A stretch of 51,798 bases of DNA from Halalkalibacter sp. APA_J-10(15) (GTDB taxonomy: Bacteria; Bacillota; Bacilli; Bacillales; Bacillaceae_D): positions 1 through 51,798 of the forward strand of contig NZ_JALKEV010000023.1 of NCBI RefSeq assembly GCF_023017105.1, read 5' to 3'. The translations under genes were made by a program, and so were the position numbers. Each line of letters starts with the position of its first letter. Positions within the stretch are counted from its first letter, which is position 1. Positions 42,435 to 50,114 of this stretch are shown here, in pieces. The notes below the pieces were generated by a model, which did not search any database, had not been told where the DNA came from, and saw only the letters and a program-made list of their open reading frames with translations.

Positions 42435-42749
42435 AAAGAAATCGCCCCTTTGGTATAATTAAAGCACCACACCAAAACCATACTAGGAGGCGATTTCTTT
42501 ATGAAACATGATCATATTTCTTTCCAAGATTATAACATGGATCAGTTTTACTTACCAATGGATCTTGAAGTTGAAATCCCAATCCATCACGTTTGCCGTA
42601 TTATCAATCAAGCCGTTGAAGAACTGGATCAAACTATTCTCTATCAATGTTACGATGGCGGCGGTCGTCCTCCTTACCATCCCAAAATGATGTTAAAGAT
42701 TATCCTCTATGCCTATATGTATAATGATAATAAAGTTATTGAATTTTGA
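42435..42749 (+). mobile_element. Truncated IS1182-type element, transposase 5' fragment
   Basis: From ATG 42501 about 75 codons match the N-terminus of IS1182-family transposases (FYLPMDLEVEIPIHHVCRII, GGGRPPYHPKMMLKIILYAY), after which similarity ends and the frame stops at 42749. Full proteins have about 450 residues or more. Upstream, AAAGAAATCGCC and GGCGATTTCTTT form an inverted pair around the promoter and ribosome site, which could hide the start codon in read-through transcripts. The rest to 43021 codes for nothing visible. Confidence 0.75.
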
Positions 42750-43021
42750 TTAATAAAAGCTAAGAGCCTTACTACATTCTACGTAGCAAGGCACTTTAAA
42801 GTAGTTTCAAATTACTTCCATCTGTTTATATAATACTAAAAAATGAATAATAAAGTTGTTTACTTCTTATTGAACTAACGCATCTTTTCGTTTAAGTGTA
42901 ACTCTTTACATTTATTTGATATTATATAGGTGAATAGAAAGATAAATTAATATTTAGTTTAGTAGTTGTAAAAGTAGATTATTTATATGATTCTCTTATA
43001 ATTTTTCAAAAAGGAGAGTTT

Positions 43022-44449
43022 ATGAAAAAGATTATTGTTTTTGTATTAATGATATTTATATTATTCTCAGGATTCGCAACACAAAGTTATGCGTTATCAG
43101 ATTCGAAATCTGCGGCAATACAAGCGTTGCTAGATGATGCCTGTCGTATATCGGGTGTGCCAGGAATGTCAATCTCAATACTTGCTGATGATGAAGTGTT
43201 CTACTTTTCTTCAGGGTATGCAGACCGTGAAAAGGGGTTGTCTGCAAGTGAAAATACACTCTATGAGTTAGCCTCGGTCAGTAAAGCTTTTACCGGAATG
43301 GGTATTATGCTGTTGGAAGAGCAAGGGTTGCTCTCAATGACTGACCCTGTCCAAAAATATTTACCTTGGTTTACGTTAAAGTATCAAGGGAAACCTGTTG
43401 ATATGCAAAGCCTTACAATAAATAACTTTCTTCACCATACCAGTGGTCTAACAAATTTTAGGCATAGTCAAAATATTCCACAAGGCAATACGCCGGATAT
43501 GTTGCAAAAGACTGTGGAAACGCTCGTAGATGCTGAATTGGCGTTCCCTCCCGGTGAACAGTATAACTATGGAACCGTTAATTATGACGTATTGGGTTTA
43601 GTTATTGAGATTGTGTCGCGACAAAGCTATGAAGACTTTATGAGGGAACAGGTATTTCAGCCGTTAGGTCTTCACCAGACGTATGTTTATAAAGAAGATG
43701 CCGAAGCCACTGGACAGTTGGCACAGGGCTACCGTTCTTCCTTTTTTATGACAACTCCATTTAATGCTCCGGATTATGCTGGGAATAAACCCGCAGGCTA
43801 CATCATTTCTAATACTAAAGATATGGCGCGTTGGATGGGCATACAGATGGGTATGGTGCATGACATACCCGAAATATTTCACACGGTTATCGAAAAATCA
43901 CATAGGGGTGATATGTCTGTTTCTGCTGTCAACGATATGTATTATGCGGCAGGCTGGTTGGTAAACGCCGACCAAACGATTATAGAACACACTGGGGGCA
44001 ATCCAAATTTCAGAACCGAAGTAGCCATACTGCTAAATGAACGAACAGCCATCAGCTTGCTGAGCAACGGCGCAAATACCAATACAAACCTGGTACTAAA
44101 AGTTAAAGATATATTAGACGGCAATCTAACTCAGTCATATGAAATAAGCGGCACACAGCTTTTGGATATCATTTTGTCGTCTATCACAATTATTCTTTGC
44201 CTATTGGCCGTCCTGCTATTTCTTTTAGGATTACGCAGAAGGAAAACGAATGAGCGGCAGCCAATGACAAAAAAGAGAATAATCGTAACAGTTATTTTCC
44301 TGATCGCTACGATTGCCCTGGGGATACTGTGCTTTACTTTCGATTGGTCAACGATACTTATTTGGCAAACATATAGTGTTCTTACAGCTTTGATTTCGTC
44401 AGCATTATTAACAGCAAGCATTACATGGTTTGTATACACTCACCGATAA
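43022..44449 (+). CDS. Beta-lactamase-family serine hydrolase with C-terminal membrane helices
   Basis: This 475-residue exported protein has a signal peptide (residues 1-24), a class C beta-lactamase/DD-peptidase fold with nucleophile S85 in SVSK (85-88), and the HTGG box near 334. The usual YxN motif reads YGTVN near 181, so the asparagine appears replaced or shifted. Three or four membrane helices follow at about 385-470 with a basic loop between. Family members act as peptidases, esterases or regulators of wall enzymes; function here is open. AAAGGAG precedes ATG 43022. Confidence 0.87.
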   Translation: MKKIIVFVLMIFILFSGFATQSYALSDSKSAAIQALLDDACRISGVPGMSISILADDEVFYFSSGYADREKGLSASENTLYELASVSKAFTGMGIMLLEEQGLLSMTDPVQKYLPWFTLKYQGKPVDMQSLTINNFLHHTSGLTNFRHSQNIPQGNTPDMLQKTVETLVDAELAFPPGEQYNYGTVNYDVLGLVIEIVSRQSYEDFMREQVFQPLGLHQTYVYKEDAEATGQLAQGYRSSFFMTTPFNAPDYAGNKPAGYIISNTKDMARWMGIQMGMVHDIPEIFHTVIEKSHRGDMSVSAVNDMYYAAGWLVNADQTIIEHTGGNPNFRTEVAILLNERTAISLLSNGANTNTNLVLKVKDILDGNLTQSYEISGTQLLDIILSSITIILCLLAVLLFLLGLRRRKTNERQPMTKKRIIVTVIFLIATIALGILCFTFDWSTILIWQTYSVLTALISSALLTASITWFVYTHR

Positions 44450-44456
44450 AAATACC

Positions 44457-44716
44457 TCGCTCCCAAGATATCTTGCATCGATCCAAGGTTATGCAGAATT
44501 ATTACGAGATACAGACGTTTCTTTGCATCAGGTGATATAGAGCATATATTTGATCGTTATTACCGTGGAACAAATACGGAAAATAGTAAAGGATCAGGAC
44601 TTGGGATGGCGATTGCTCGTGACATTATTAAAGCCCACGGGGCAGAAGTTGAACTCTCAAGTCGAGTTAATCAAGGAACCATTGTGAAAATAAGATATGA
44701 ATCGTCTCACGAATAA
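44457..44716 (+). pseudogene. Histidine kinase relic with internal deletion
   Basis: One frame gives SLPRYLASIQGYAELLRDTD, the end of a HisKA helix. Another frame gives DIEHIFDRYYRGTNTENSKGSGLGMAIARDIIKAHG, written here in parts as DIEHIFDRYYRG, GSGLGMAIARDII and VNQGTIVKIRYE, the F and G2 boxes of a HATPase domain, ending at TAA 44716. The catalytic histidine region, the N box and the whole sensor are gone, and the junction near 44515-44528 is out of frame. Confidence 0.75.
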
Positions 44717-44860
44717 GAAAAAGGGGTTGGTGACAATAAGAATGTCCTTGCGATGAAAAAGAAAGGCTGATTAAAAAGGCACTAAAAAAATGTAAATCCA
44801 CACTTTTCCAGTGCCATCATGATTTAGGTACATGAAGTCTAATTTTTTATTTTGTGATAA

Positions 44861-44879
44861 TATACTCATATAGGGTATA
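44861..44879. promoter_or_regulatory. CsoR operator before csoR
   Basis: TATAC, nine bases, GTATA. The same 5-9-5 pattern occurs at 45384-45402 and 45696-45714 in front of copZ and copA. The gap is the least GC-rich of the three, which may mean weaker autoregulation. Confidence 0.65.
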
Positions 44880-44900
44880 TGAAAAAGGAGTGTCGATAAA

Positions 44901-45185
44901 ATGGATAGTTCCAAAAGTACAATCCAACCGAACAAACAACAGCTACTTAATCGTTTGAAAAGAGTGGAAGGGCAAGTGAGGGGGATCCACAACATGGTTG
45001 AGAACGATCGCTATTGTGTAGATATTTTAAATCAAATTGCAGCCGTCCAATCCGCAATGAACAAAGTGTCGCTTGCACTTATGGAAGACCATACTCATCA
45101 TTGTGTTGCTAATGCAATTAAAAATAATAAAGGTGAAGAAGCGATTGACGAGCTTATGACGGTCATGAAAAAAATGATAAAATAA
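44901..45185 (+). CDS. csoR: Copper-sensing repressor CsoR
   Basis: This 94-residue all-helical repressor has the Cu(I) ligand set C39, H64 and C68, spaced 25 and 4 residues apart as in characterised CsoR proteins. RLKRVEGQVRGIHNMVE near residues 18-34 is the conserved DNA-contact region. Copper binding releases the protein from DNA and induces export genes. It has its own operator at 44861, the copZ and copA promoters carry the same pattern, and a terminator follows directly. Confidence 0.93.
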   Translation: MDSSKSTIQPNKQQLLNRLKRVEGQVRGIHNMVENDRYCVDILNQIAAVQSAMNKVSLALMEDHTHHCVANAIKNNKGEEAIDELMTVMKKMIK

Positions 45186-45189
45186 TTTT

Positions 45190-45215
45190 AAGATCACAGG
45201 AGTGTGATCTTTTTT
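45190..45215 (+). terminator. Terminator after csoR
   Basis: AAGATCACA-GGAG-TGTGATCTT followed by TTTTT. It separates csoR from copZ, which has its own promoter. Confidence 0.92.
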
Positions 45216-45375
45216 CTGAGGGTATATATGACAGGATCTATTCTCCGTTGTAGTTTACAGTTCTATCCCTTTTTTGTTTTTGCTAGTATACAAAAGGTTT
45301 AACATCATCATGATAGGATAGACAAAGTCTAATGGTGAAGCACATTCATAGCGCTTTAAAAAATAAGCAGAAAGG

Positions 45376-45404
45376 TTGAATACTATACCGGGGTATTGTA
45401 TAAT
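45376..45404 (+). promoter_or_regulatory. copZ promoter with CsoR operator in the spacer
   Basis: TTGAAT (45376-45381), a 17-base spacer and TATAAT (45399-45404) form a near-consensus promoter. TATAC-N9-GTATA at 45384-45402, with ATACC-GG-GGTAT in it, fills the spacer and would block polymerase when CsoR is bound. Confidence 0.8.
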
Positions 45405-45443
45405 GGTATTAGATCGTAATATAACAATAAGGAGGAATTATTC

Positions 45444-45671
45444 ATGGAACAAAAAACATTAATGGTTAAAGGGATGTCTTGCGGACATTGTGTAAGTTCT
45501 ATAGAAGAAAGCGTTGGAGGACTTGAAGGCGTGAGCAAAGTCAACGTACATTTACAAAGTGCAAGAGTAGACGTTCAATATGACATAGATAAGGTCACGC
45601 TTGATACCATTAAAGAAGTCATTGAAGAACAAGGATACGATGTAGAAGGTATCGAAAACGCGACTTCCTAA
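45444..45671 (+). CDS. copZ: Copper chaperone CopZ
   Basis: This 75-residue heavy-metal-associated domain protein has the Cu(I)-binding motif GMSCGHC (residues 10-16) and the usual ferredoxin-like fold length. It hands Cu(I) to the ATPase CopA encoded next. AAGGAGG precedes ATG 45444. It is expressed from a CsoR-controlled promoter of its own, with a second promoter between it and copA. Confidence 0.95.
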   Translation: MEQKTLMVKGMSCGHCVSSIEESVGGLEGVSKVNVHLQSARVDVQYDIDKVTLDTIKEVIEEQGYDVEGIENATS

Positions 45672-45679
45672 AAGAATCC

Positions 45680-45714
45680 TTGACATTACGTCGAGTATAC
45701 CCCTGTACTGTATA
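45680..45714 (+). promoter_or_regulatory. copA promoter with CsoR operator
   Basis: TTGACA at 45680-45685 is a consensus -35. TATAC-N9-GTATA at 45696-45714 overlaps the expected -10 region (TGTACT, 18-base spacer). It is the third copy of the operator pattern in this module. Confidence 0.65.
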
Positions 45715-45736
45715 TGATTAATCGGGAGTGGTGGAA

Positions 45737-48169
45737 ATGGAGCAAAAAGAAGTCTCAATGAAGGTATCAGGTATGACATGTGCCGCATGCGCTAACAAGA
45801 TAGAAAAAGGATTGTCTAAAATGGAGGGTGTTCAAGAAGCGAATGTCAACTTCGCCATTGAGACTACCAAAGTCATATATGACCCCCAATATACAAATCC
45901 AAAGGATTTTGAAAATAAAATTGAGAAGCTTGGTTATCACGTTCTACATGAAAAAGACGAATTTGATATTTCTGGTATGACGTGTGCTGCATGCGCAACA
46001 AGGATTGAAAAGCGAATCAACAAAATGGAAGGTGTTTCTAAAGCGAATGTCAATTTTGCTTTAGAAACCATTTCTGTGGAATATGATTCAGAAAAAGTGA
46101 GAGCATCAGAGATGGTAGATGTCATCAAAAAACTAGGTTACCGCTTGATTCCTAAACAAGAACAAGAGGAAAAGATTGATCATAAAGAAAAAGAAATTGA
46201 AAAACAGTATGGAAAGTTTTTGCTTTCCGTAGTTCTCACTTTTCCTCTTTTATGGACAATGGTGACGCATTTTGAAATGACGTCTTTTCTTTATATGCCT
46301 GATATGTTTATGAATCCATGGGTTCAACTGGCGTTAGCTACCCCGGTTCAGTTTGTAGTAGGAGCTCAATTTTATCGTGGTTCGTATCATGCGTTAAAGA
46401 ATAAGAGTGCTAATATGGATGTGCTCGTTGCTTTAGGGACGAGTGCTGCCTACTTCTACAGCATCTATTTAGGATGGGAGTGGATGAGTACAGGAAGCCA
46501 AGGAATGCCTGAATTGTATTTCGAGGCTGCCGCGGTCATTATTACCCTCATTGTTCTTGGTAAGCTATTTGAAGTTCGTGCAAAAGGGAAAACGAGCCAG
46601 GCCATACAGAAGCTGCTAGGTTTACAGGCTAAAACAGCATGTTTGATTCGAGACGGGGAAGAAGTCGAGGTTCCAATAGAAGAAGTGATGACTGGCGACC
46701 TTTTAATCATTAAACCAGGTGAGAAAGTACCTGTCGATGGTGAGATCATGGAAGGTCGATCAGCTATAGATGAGTCGATGATTACAGGGGAAAGTATTCC
46801 GATTGACAAGTCGATTGGAGATCAAGTGATCGGAGCTACAATCAATAAGAATGGCTCTATTAAAGTAAGGGCAACTAAGGTCGGAACAGATACGGCTTTA
46901 TCACAAATTGTCAAAGTAGTTCAAGAGGCACAGAGCTCAAAGGCAGATATTCAGCGTATGGTTGATAAAGTATCAGGTATTTTTGTCCCGATTGTTGTAG
47001 TTGTTGCGATTGCTACGTTCTTAATTTGGTATTTCGTCGTTACGCCTGGAGATTTACGCTCTGCGTTAATCCCGATGATCTCTATTTTAGTTATTGCATG
47101 CCCTTGTGCACTAGGACTCGCTACTCCGACATCGATTATGGCTGGGTCAGGTCGATCCGCAGAAATGGGGCTCTTGTTTAAGGGTGGTGAACATCTAGAA
47201 AACACACAATTGATTCAAACCGTCGTGTTAGATAAAACAGGTACGGTAACAAAAGGTGAGCCGGAGCTAACTGATTTAATGGTTGCGAATGGTTTTTCTA
47301 ATGATGACGTGCTTTATTATGTTGGATCAGCAGAACGTAACTCAGAACATCCTTTGGCACAAGCGATCGTAAAAGGAGTAAAAGCAAAGAAAATCAGATT
47401 AGGAAACCCCTCTGACTTTGAGGCTATACCAGGATTCGGTATTAAAGCAACAGTGGATCAGAAGACGATTTATGTGGGAACTCGGAATCTTATGAGAGAA
47501 AACGACATCGCTTTGGAAGAAAACGTTGTTGCACAAATGGAGTCTTTAGAAGGTCAAGGGAAAACAGCAATGTTAATTGCTGTTGATCACCGTCTTTCTG
47601 GGGTTATCGCCGTGGCAGATACCGTCAAAGAAACGTCGAAAGACGCTGTAAAACGAATGACAGACCTTGGTTTGGAAGTCATTATGTTAACAGGTGATAA
47701 TGAACGGACAGCACAGGCGATCGCGAAGCAGGTTGGAATTAAACACGTTATTGCTGAAGTCATACCTGAGCAAAAAAGTGATGAAATTGAAAAATTGCAG
47801 AAAGAAGGAAAGAAGGTCGCCATGGTTGGCGATGGAATCAATGATGCACCAGCATTGGCGATGGCCGATATTGGAATGGCGATTGGAACAGGTACGGATG
47901 TTGCCATCGAAGCTGCAGACATCACCCTTATGCGCGGGGATTTAAACAGTGTCGCTGATGCGATTATGATGAGCCGTAAGACGATGAGGAATATTAAGCA
48001 AAACCTCTTCTTCGCCTTCATCTACAATACTTCTGCAATCCCAATTGCCGCAGTTGGTTTGCTCGCTCCATGGGTTGCAGGTGCTGCAATGGCTTTTAGT
48101 TCCGTATCAGTTGTATTAAACGCCTTACGACTACAGAAGGTGAAGCTCGTTAAGAAGGAGGCGGCCTAA
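45737..48169 (+). CDS. copA: Cu(I)-exporting P1B-type ATPase CopA
   Basis: This 810-residue pump has two N-terminal metal-binding domains with GMTCAAC at about residues 12-18 and 80-86, eight membrane helices, TGES near 349, the transport motif CPC near 454, phosphorylation site DKTGT near 499, the HP motif (SEHPLAQA) near 535 and GDGIND near 697. It exports Cu(I) using ATP. ATG 45737 is preferred over the GTGs at 45728 and 45731. It overlaps the next start by one base (TAATG). Confidence 0.96.
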   Translation: MEQKEVSMKVSGMTCAACANKIEKGLSKMEGVQEANVNFAIETTKVIYDPQYTNPKDFENKIEKLGYHVLHEKDEFDISGMTCAACATRIEKRINKMEGVSKANVNFALETISVEYDSEKVRASEMVDVIKKLGYRLIPKQEQEEKIDHKEKEIEKQYGKFLLSVVLTFPLLWTMVTHFEMTSFLYMPDMFMNPWVQLALATPVQFVVGAQFYRGSYHALKNKSANMDVLVALGTSAAYFYSIYLGWEWMSTGSQGMPELYFEAAAVIITLIVLGKLFEVRAKGKTSQAIQKLLGLQAKTACLIRDGEEVEVPIEEVMTGDLLIIKPGEKVPVDGEIMEGRSAIDESMITGESIPIDKSIGDQVIGATINKNGSIKVRATKVGTDTALSQIVKVVQEAQSSKADIQRMVDKVSGIFVPIVVVVAIATFLIWYFVVTPGDLRSALIPMISILVIACPCALGLATPTSIMAGSGRSAEMGLLFKGGEHLENTQLIQTVVLDKTGTVTKGEPELTDLMVANGFSNDDVLYYVGSAERNSEHPLAQAIVKGVKAKKIRLGNPSDFEAIPGFGIKATVDQKTIYVGTRNLMRENDIALEENVVAQMESLEGQGKTAMLIAVDHRLSGVIAVADTVKETSKDAVKRMTDLGLEVIMLTGDNERTAQAIAKQVGIKHVIAEVIPEQKSDEIEKLQKEGKKVAMVGDGINDAPALAMADIGMAIGTGTDVAIEAADITLMRGDLNSVADAIMMSRKTMRNIKQNLFFAFIYNTSAIPIAAVGLLAPWVAGAAMAFSSVSVVLNALRLQKVKLVKKEAA

Positions 48170-49026
48170 TGAGTAACAAAAAGTGGTGGTTGCTTTCAGG
48201 TGTGATCTATTTGATTCTTGTTATTGGAGGCTACAGTTTGGTGACTGGAGCAAATCCATTGGAAAGTGGTAATATGCATAGTGATCACAGCGAGGAGTCA
48301 CATGAAACGTTTGAAGATCACAATGAGAATGCAAGTATGGATCACCATGAACACCAACATGATTCTCACAGTCACTTCGGAGAATCTCAATCTCAAGTAG
48401 AAATTCATATTCATCAGGCTAATCAAAAACTGATCATCCATTTTGAAGATGAAGAGGGCGATGTTCCCGAGCTAATTGAAACACATGAAAAGCTCATGCA
48501 CCTCATTCTAGTGAGTGGTGATTTGGAGGAGTTCCATCATTTTCACCCAGAAGAAGTAGAGAGTGGCACGTTTGAGAAAGAAACAGATCTCCCTGATGGT
48601 CACTACTATGCGTTTGTAGATATTCACCCAGTAGGTAAAAGTTATGTGGTCGAGCCACAAGAAGTGATGATTGGCGAGCATCATGGCGAAAGTGGAGAAA
48701 TGAACCTTCAGCCAGATAGTGACTTAGTTAAAAGTAAAAGTGGTAAAGAAGTAGAGCTCGTCACAACTGATCTCAATGCTGGTGAATCCGTTGAATTAGC
48801 ATTTGACTTAAAGGGTGAAACGCCTGAGCCATATTTAGGAGCACTTGGCCATGTAGTTATCATTGATGAGCGTGTCGATCATTTTATCCACGTGCATCCT
48901 AAGTCAGATGATTCAACCGAATTTGAAGCTTACTTTCCACACGAGGGAGTTTATAAGCTATGGGCTGAATTTAAATACAATGATGAAGGCGTCATGGCGT
49001 TTCCTTTTGTGCTAGAAGTCGAATAA
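48169..49026 (+). CDS. Membrane-anchored His-rich protein of the copper operon
   Basis: This 285-residue protein has one N-terminal membrane helix (residues 6-24) and an extracytoplasmic His/Asp/Glu/Met-rich linker at about 33-75 with many HxxH, HxH and DHHEH clusters. Two similar domains follow, at about 85-170 (LMHLILVSGDLEEFHHFHPEE) and 195-285 (LGHVVIIDERVDHFIHVHPK), each with a HxHP end. The family is seen near heavy-metal pumps, but I know no proven function. Coupling to copA by TAATG suggests it binds copper outside the membrane, perhaps as acceptor or sponge for exported Cu(I). A weak CCCACTT/AAGTGGG hairpin follows at 49089-49120. Confidence 0.78.
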   Translation: MSNKKWWLLSGVIYLILVIGGYSLVTGANPLESGNMHSDHSEESHETFEDHNENASMDHHEHQHDSHSHFGESQSQVEIHIHQANQKLIIHFEDEEGDVPELIETHEKLMHLILVSGDLEEFHHFHPEEVESGTFEKETDLPDGHYYAFVDIHPVGKSYVVEPQEVMIGEHHGESGEMNLQPDSDLVKSKSGKEVELVTTDLNAGESVELAFDLKGETPEPYLGALGHVVIIDERVDHFIHVHPKSDDSTEFEAYFPHEGVYKLWAEFKYNDEGVMAFPFVLEVE

Positions 49027-49130
49027 TTTGAATGCGAAGGACCTTGAGTACCAAGAGAGGTTTATAGTTTAAGACAACAGTAAAGGCCCCCACTTTGAGC
49101 ATCTCGATAAGGTAAGTGGGTAAAATACAT

Positions 49131-49880
49131 CTATAATGGTTTTCCCGCTGATTTACCCATTTTAGTCTGTGATGAAATAAGCCTCTCACGCTCATTGACC
49201 GTTACAAGGTTTTCTAGTTCCTTTAAGGCATGCCGGCCGATCCATCGTTCATGTTTGGATGCGCTGTTATGGAGCTCATAAGCAAGGGTGAGAGCTCGTT
49301 CCAAAAGGTCGGCGTGCTTCTTTCCTATTTCTCTCAAGGCCCAGCTAACTGCTTTTTTAACATGAGTGCGTTCATCGTCTGCATGTTTACGAATGATGTG
49401 TAAGTAGTCATCGATATCTTCACGTGTCAGCTGAATTTTGCTAGAGGGCACACAAGAAGCAGCCATGAGGCAAAAAGCAGCACGTTTGTAATACGTTTTC
49501 GTACCGTCACACCATTTGTGGATATATTCTCGAAACTTCGGTTGAAGGACGATTAGGTTTTTACAAACATGGTCGCACAAATCCCAGGAGTGGATTCCCT
49601 GCATGAACCGTTCGATGTCTGCTTCATTCGTCTCAAAGGGATCGACCAATAAGACGGCAAGAAGCTTTCCCTCATGATACCCACTCTGCCACAAGGAAAG
49701 TCCTAATTTATGTGCCTCATGGGCAGTCACCAGTTTGTTTATTTTTTTTGCCAGCTTTCTCACTTCCCCAGTTGATACCCCAATGCTATTGTGCTCGGGT
49801 ATCCCCATTCTAACTACATTTTGTTGGTACTTAATCGAACTTTTCTCTTTTAAGCTGTTGATGATATCATCTCTCTTCAC
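49131..49880 (-). CDS. AlkD-like DNA alkylation repair protein
   Basis: This 249-residue HEAT-like repeat protein matches the DNA alkylation repair family: NSIGVSTGEVRKLAKKI near the start, IHSWDLCDHVCKNLI (about residues 95-109), YKRAAFCLMA near 130 and HVKKAVSWALREIGK near 175. The Trp-Asp in SWDLCD corresponds to the catalytic aspartate of AlkD that removes 3-methyladenine or 7-methylguanine. GGGAGG supports GTG 49880 over GTG 49889. It is convergent with the copper operon and unlinked to it. Nothing is seen between 49881 and 50100. Confidence 0.88.
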   Translation of the reverse strand: MKRDDIINSLKEKSSIKYQQNVVRMGIPEHNSIGVSTGEVRKLAKKINKLVTAHEAHKLGLSLWQSGYHEGKLLAVLLVDPFETNEADIERFMQGIHSWDLCDHVCKNLIVLQPKFREYIHKWCDGTKTYYKRAAFCLMAASCVPSSKIQLTREDIDDYLHIIRKHADDERTHVKKAVSWALREIGKKHADLLERALTLAYELHNSASKHERWIGRHALKELENLVTVNERERLISSQTKMGKSAGKPL

Positions 49881-50114
49881 TTCTTTCACCTCCCTATGGC
49901 ACAGCCACCGAGCACTGAGTTGCTCAGAAACTGTCGTTGTATTTTATATTATTACATAACTAGCAGGCTATTATAAATCGACTATTTTAATTGAATTTTA
50001 AACTTCATTTAATTTCTCTTTAGTTTGAAGTGATAGTCTATGTACAAGAAGGTGTCGATTACTGAACAACAGGCAGGGAAGGATCAATCATTTTTTTATA
50101 GGGAGGAGATTTGT

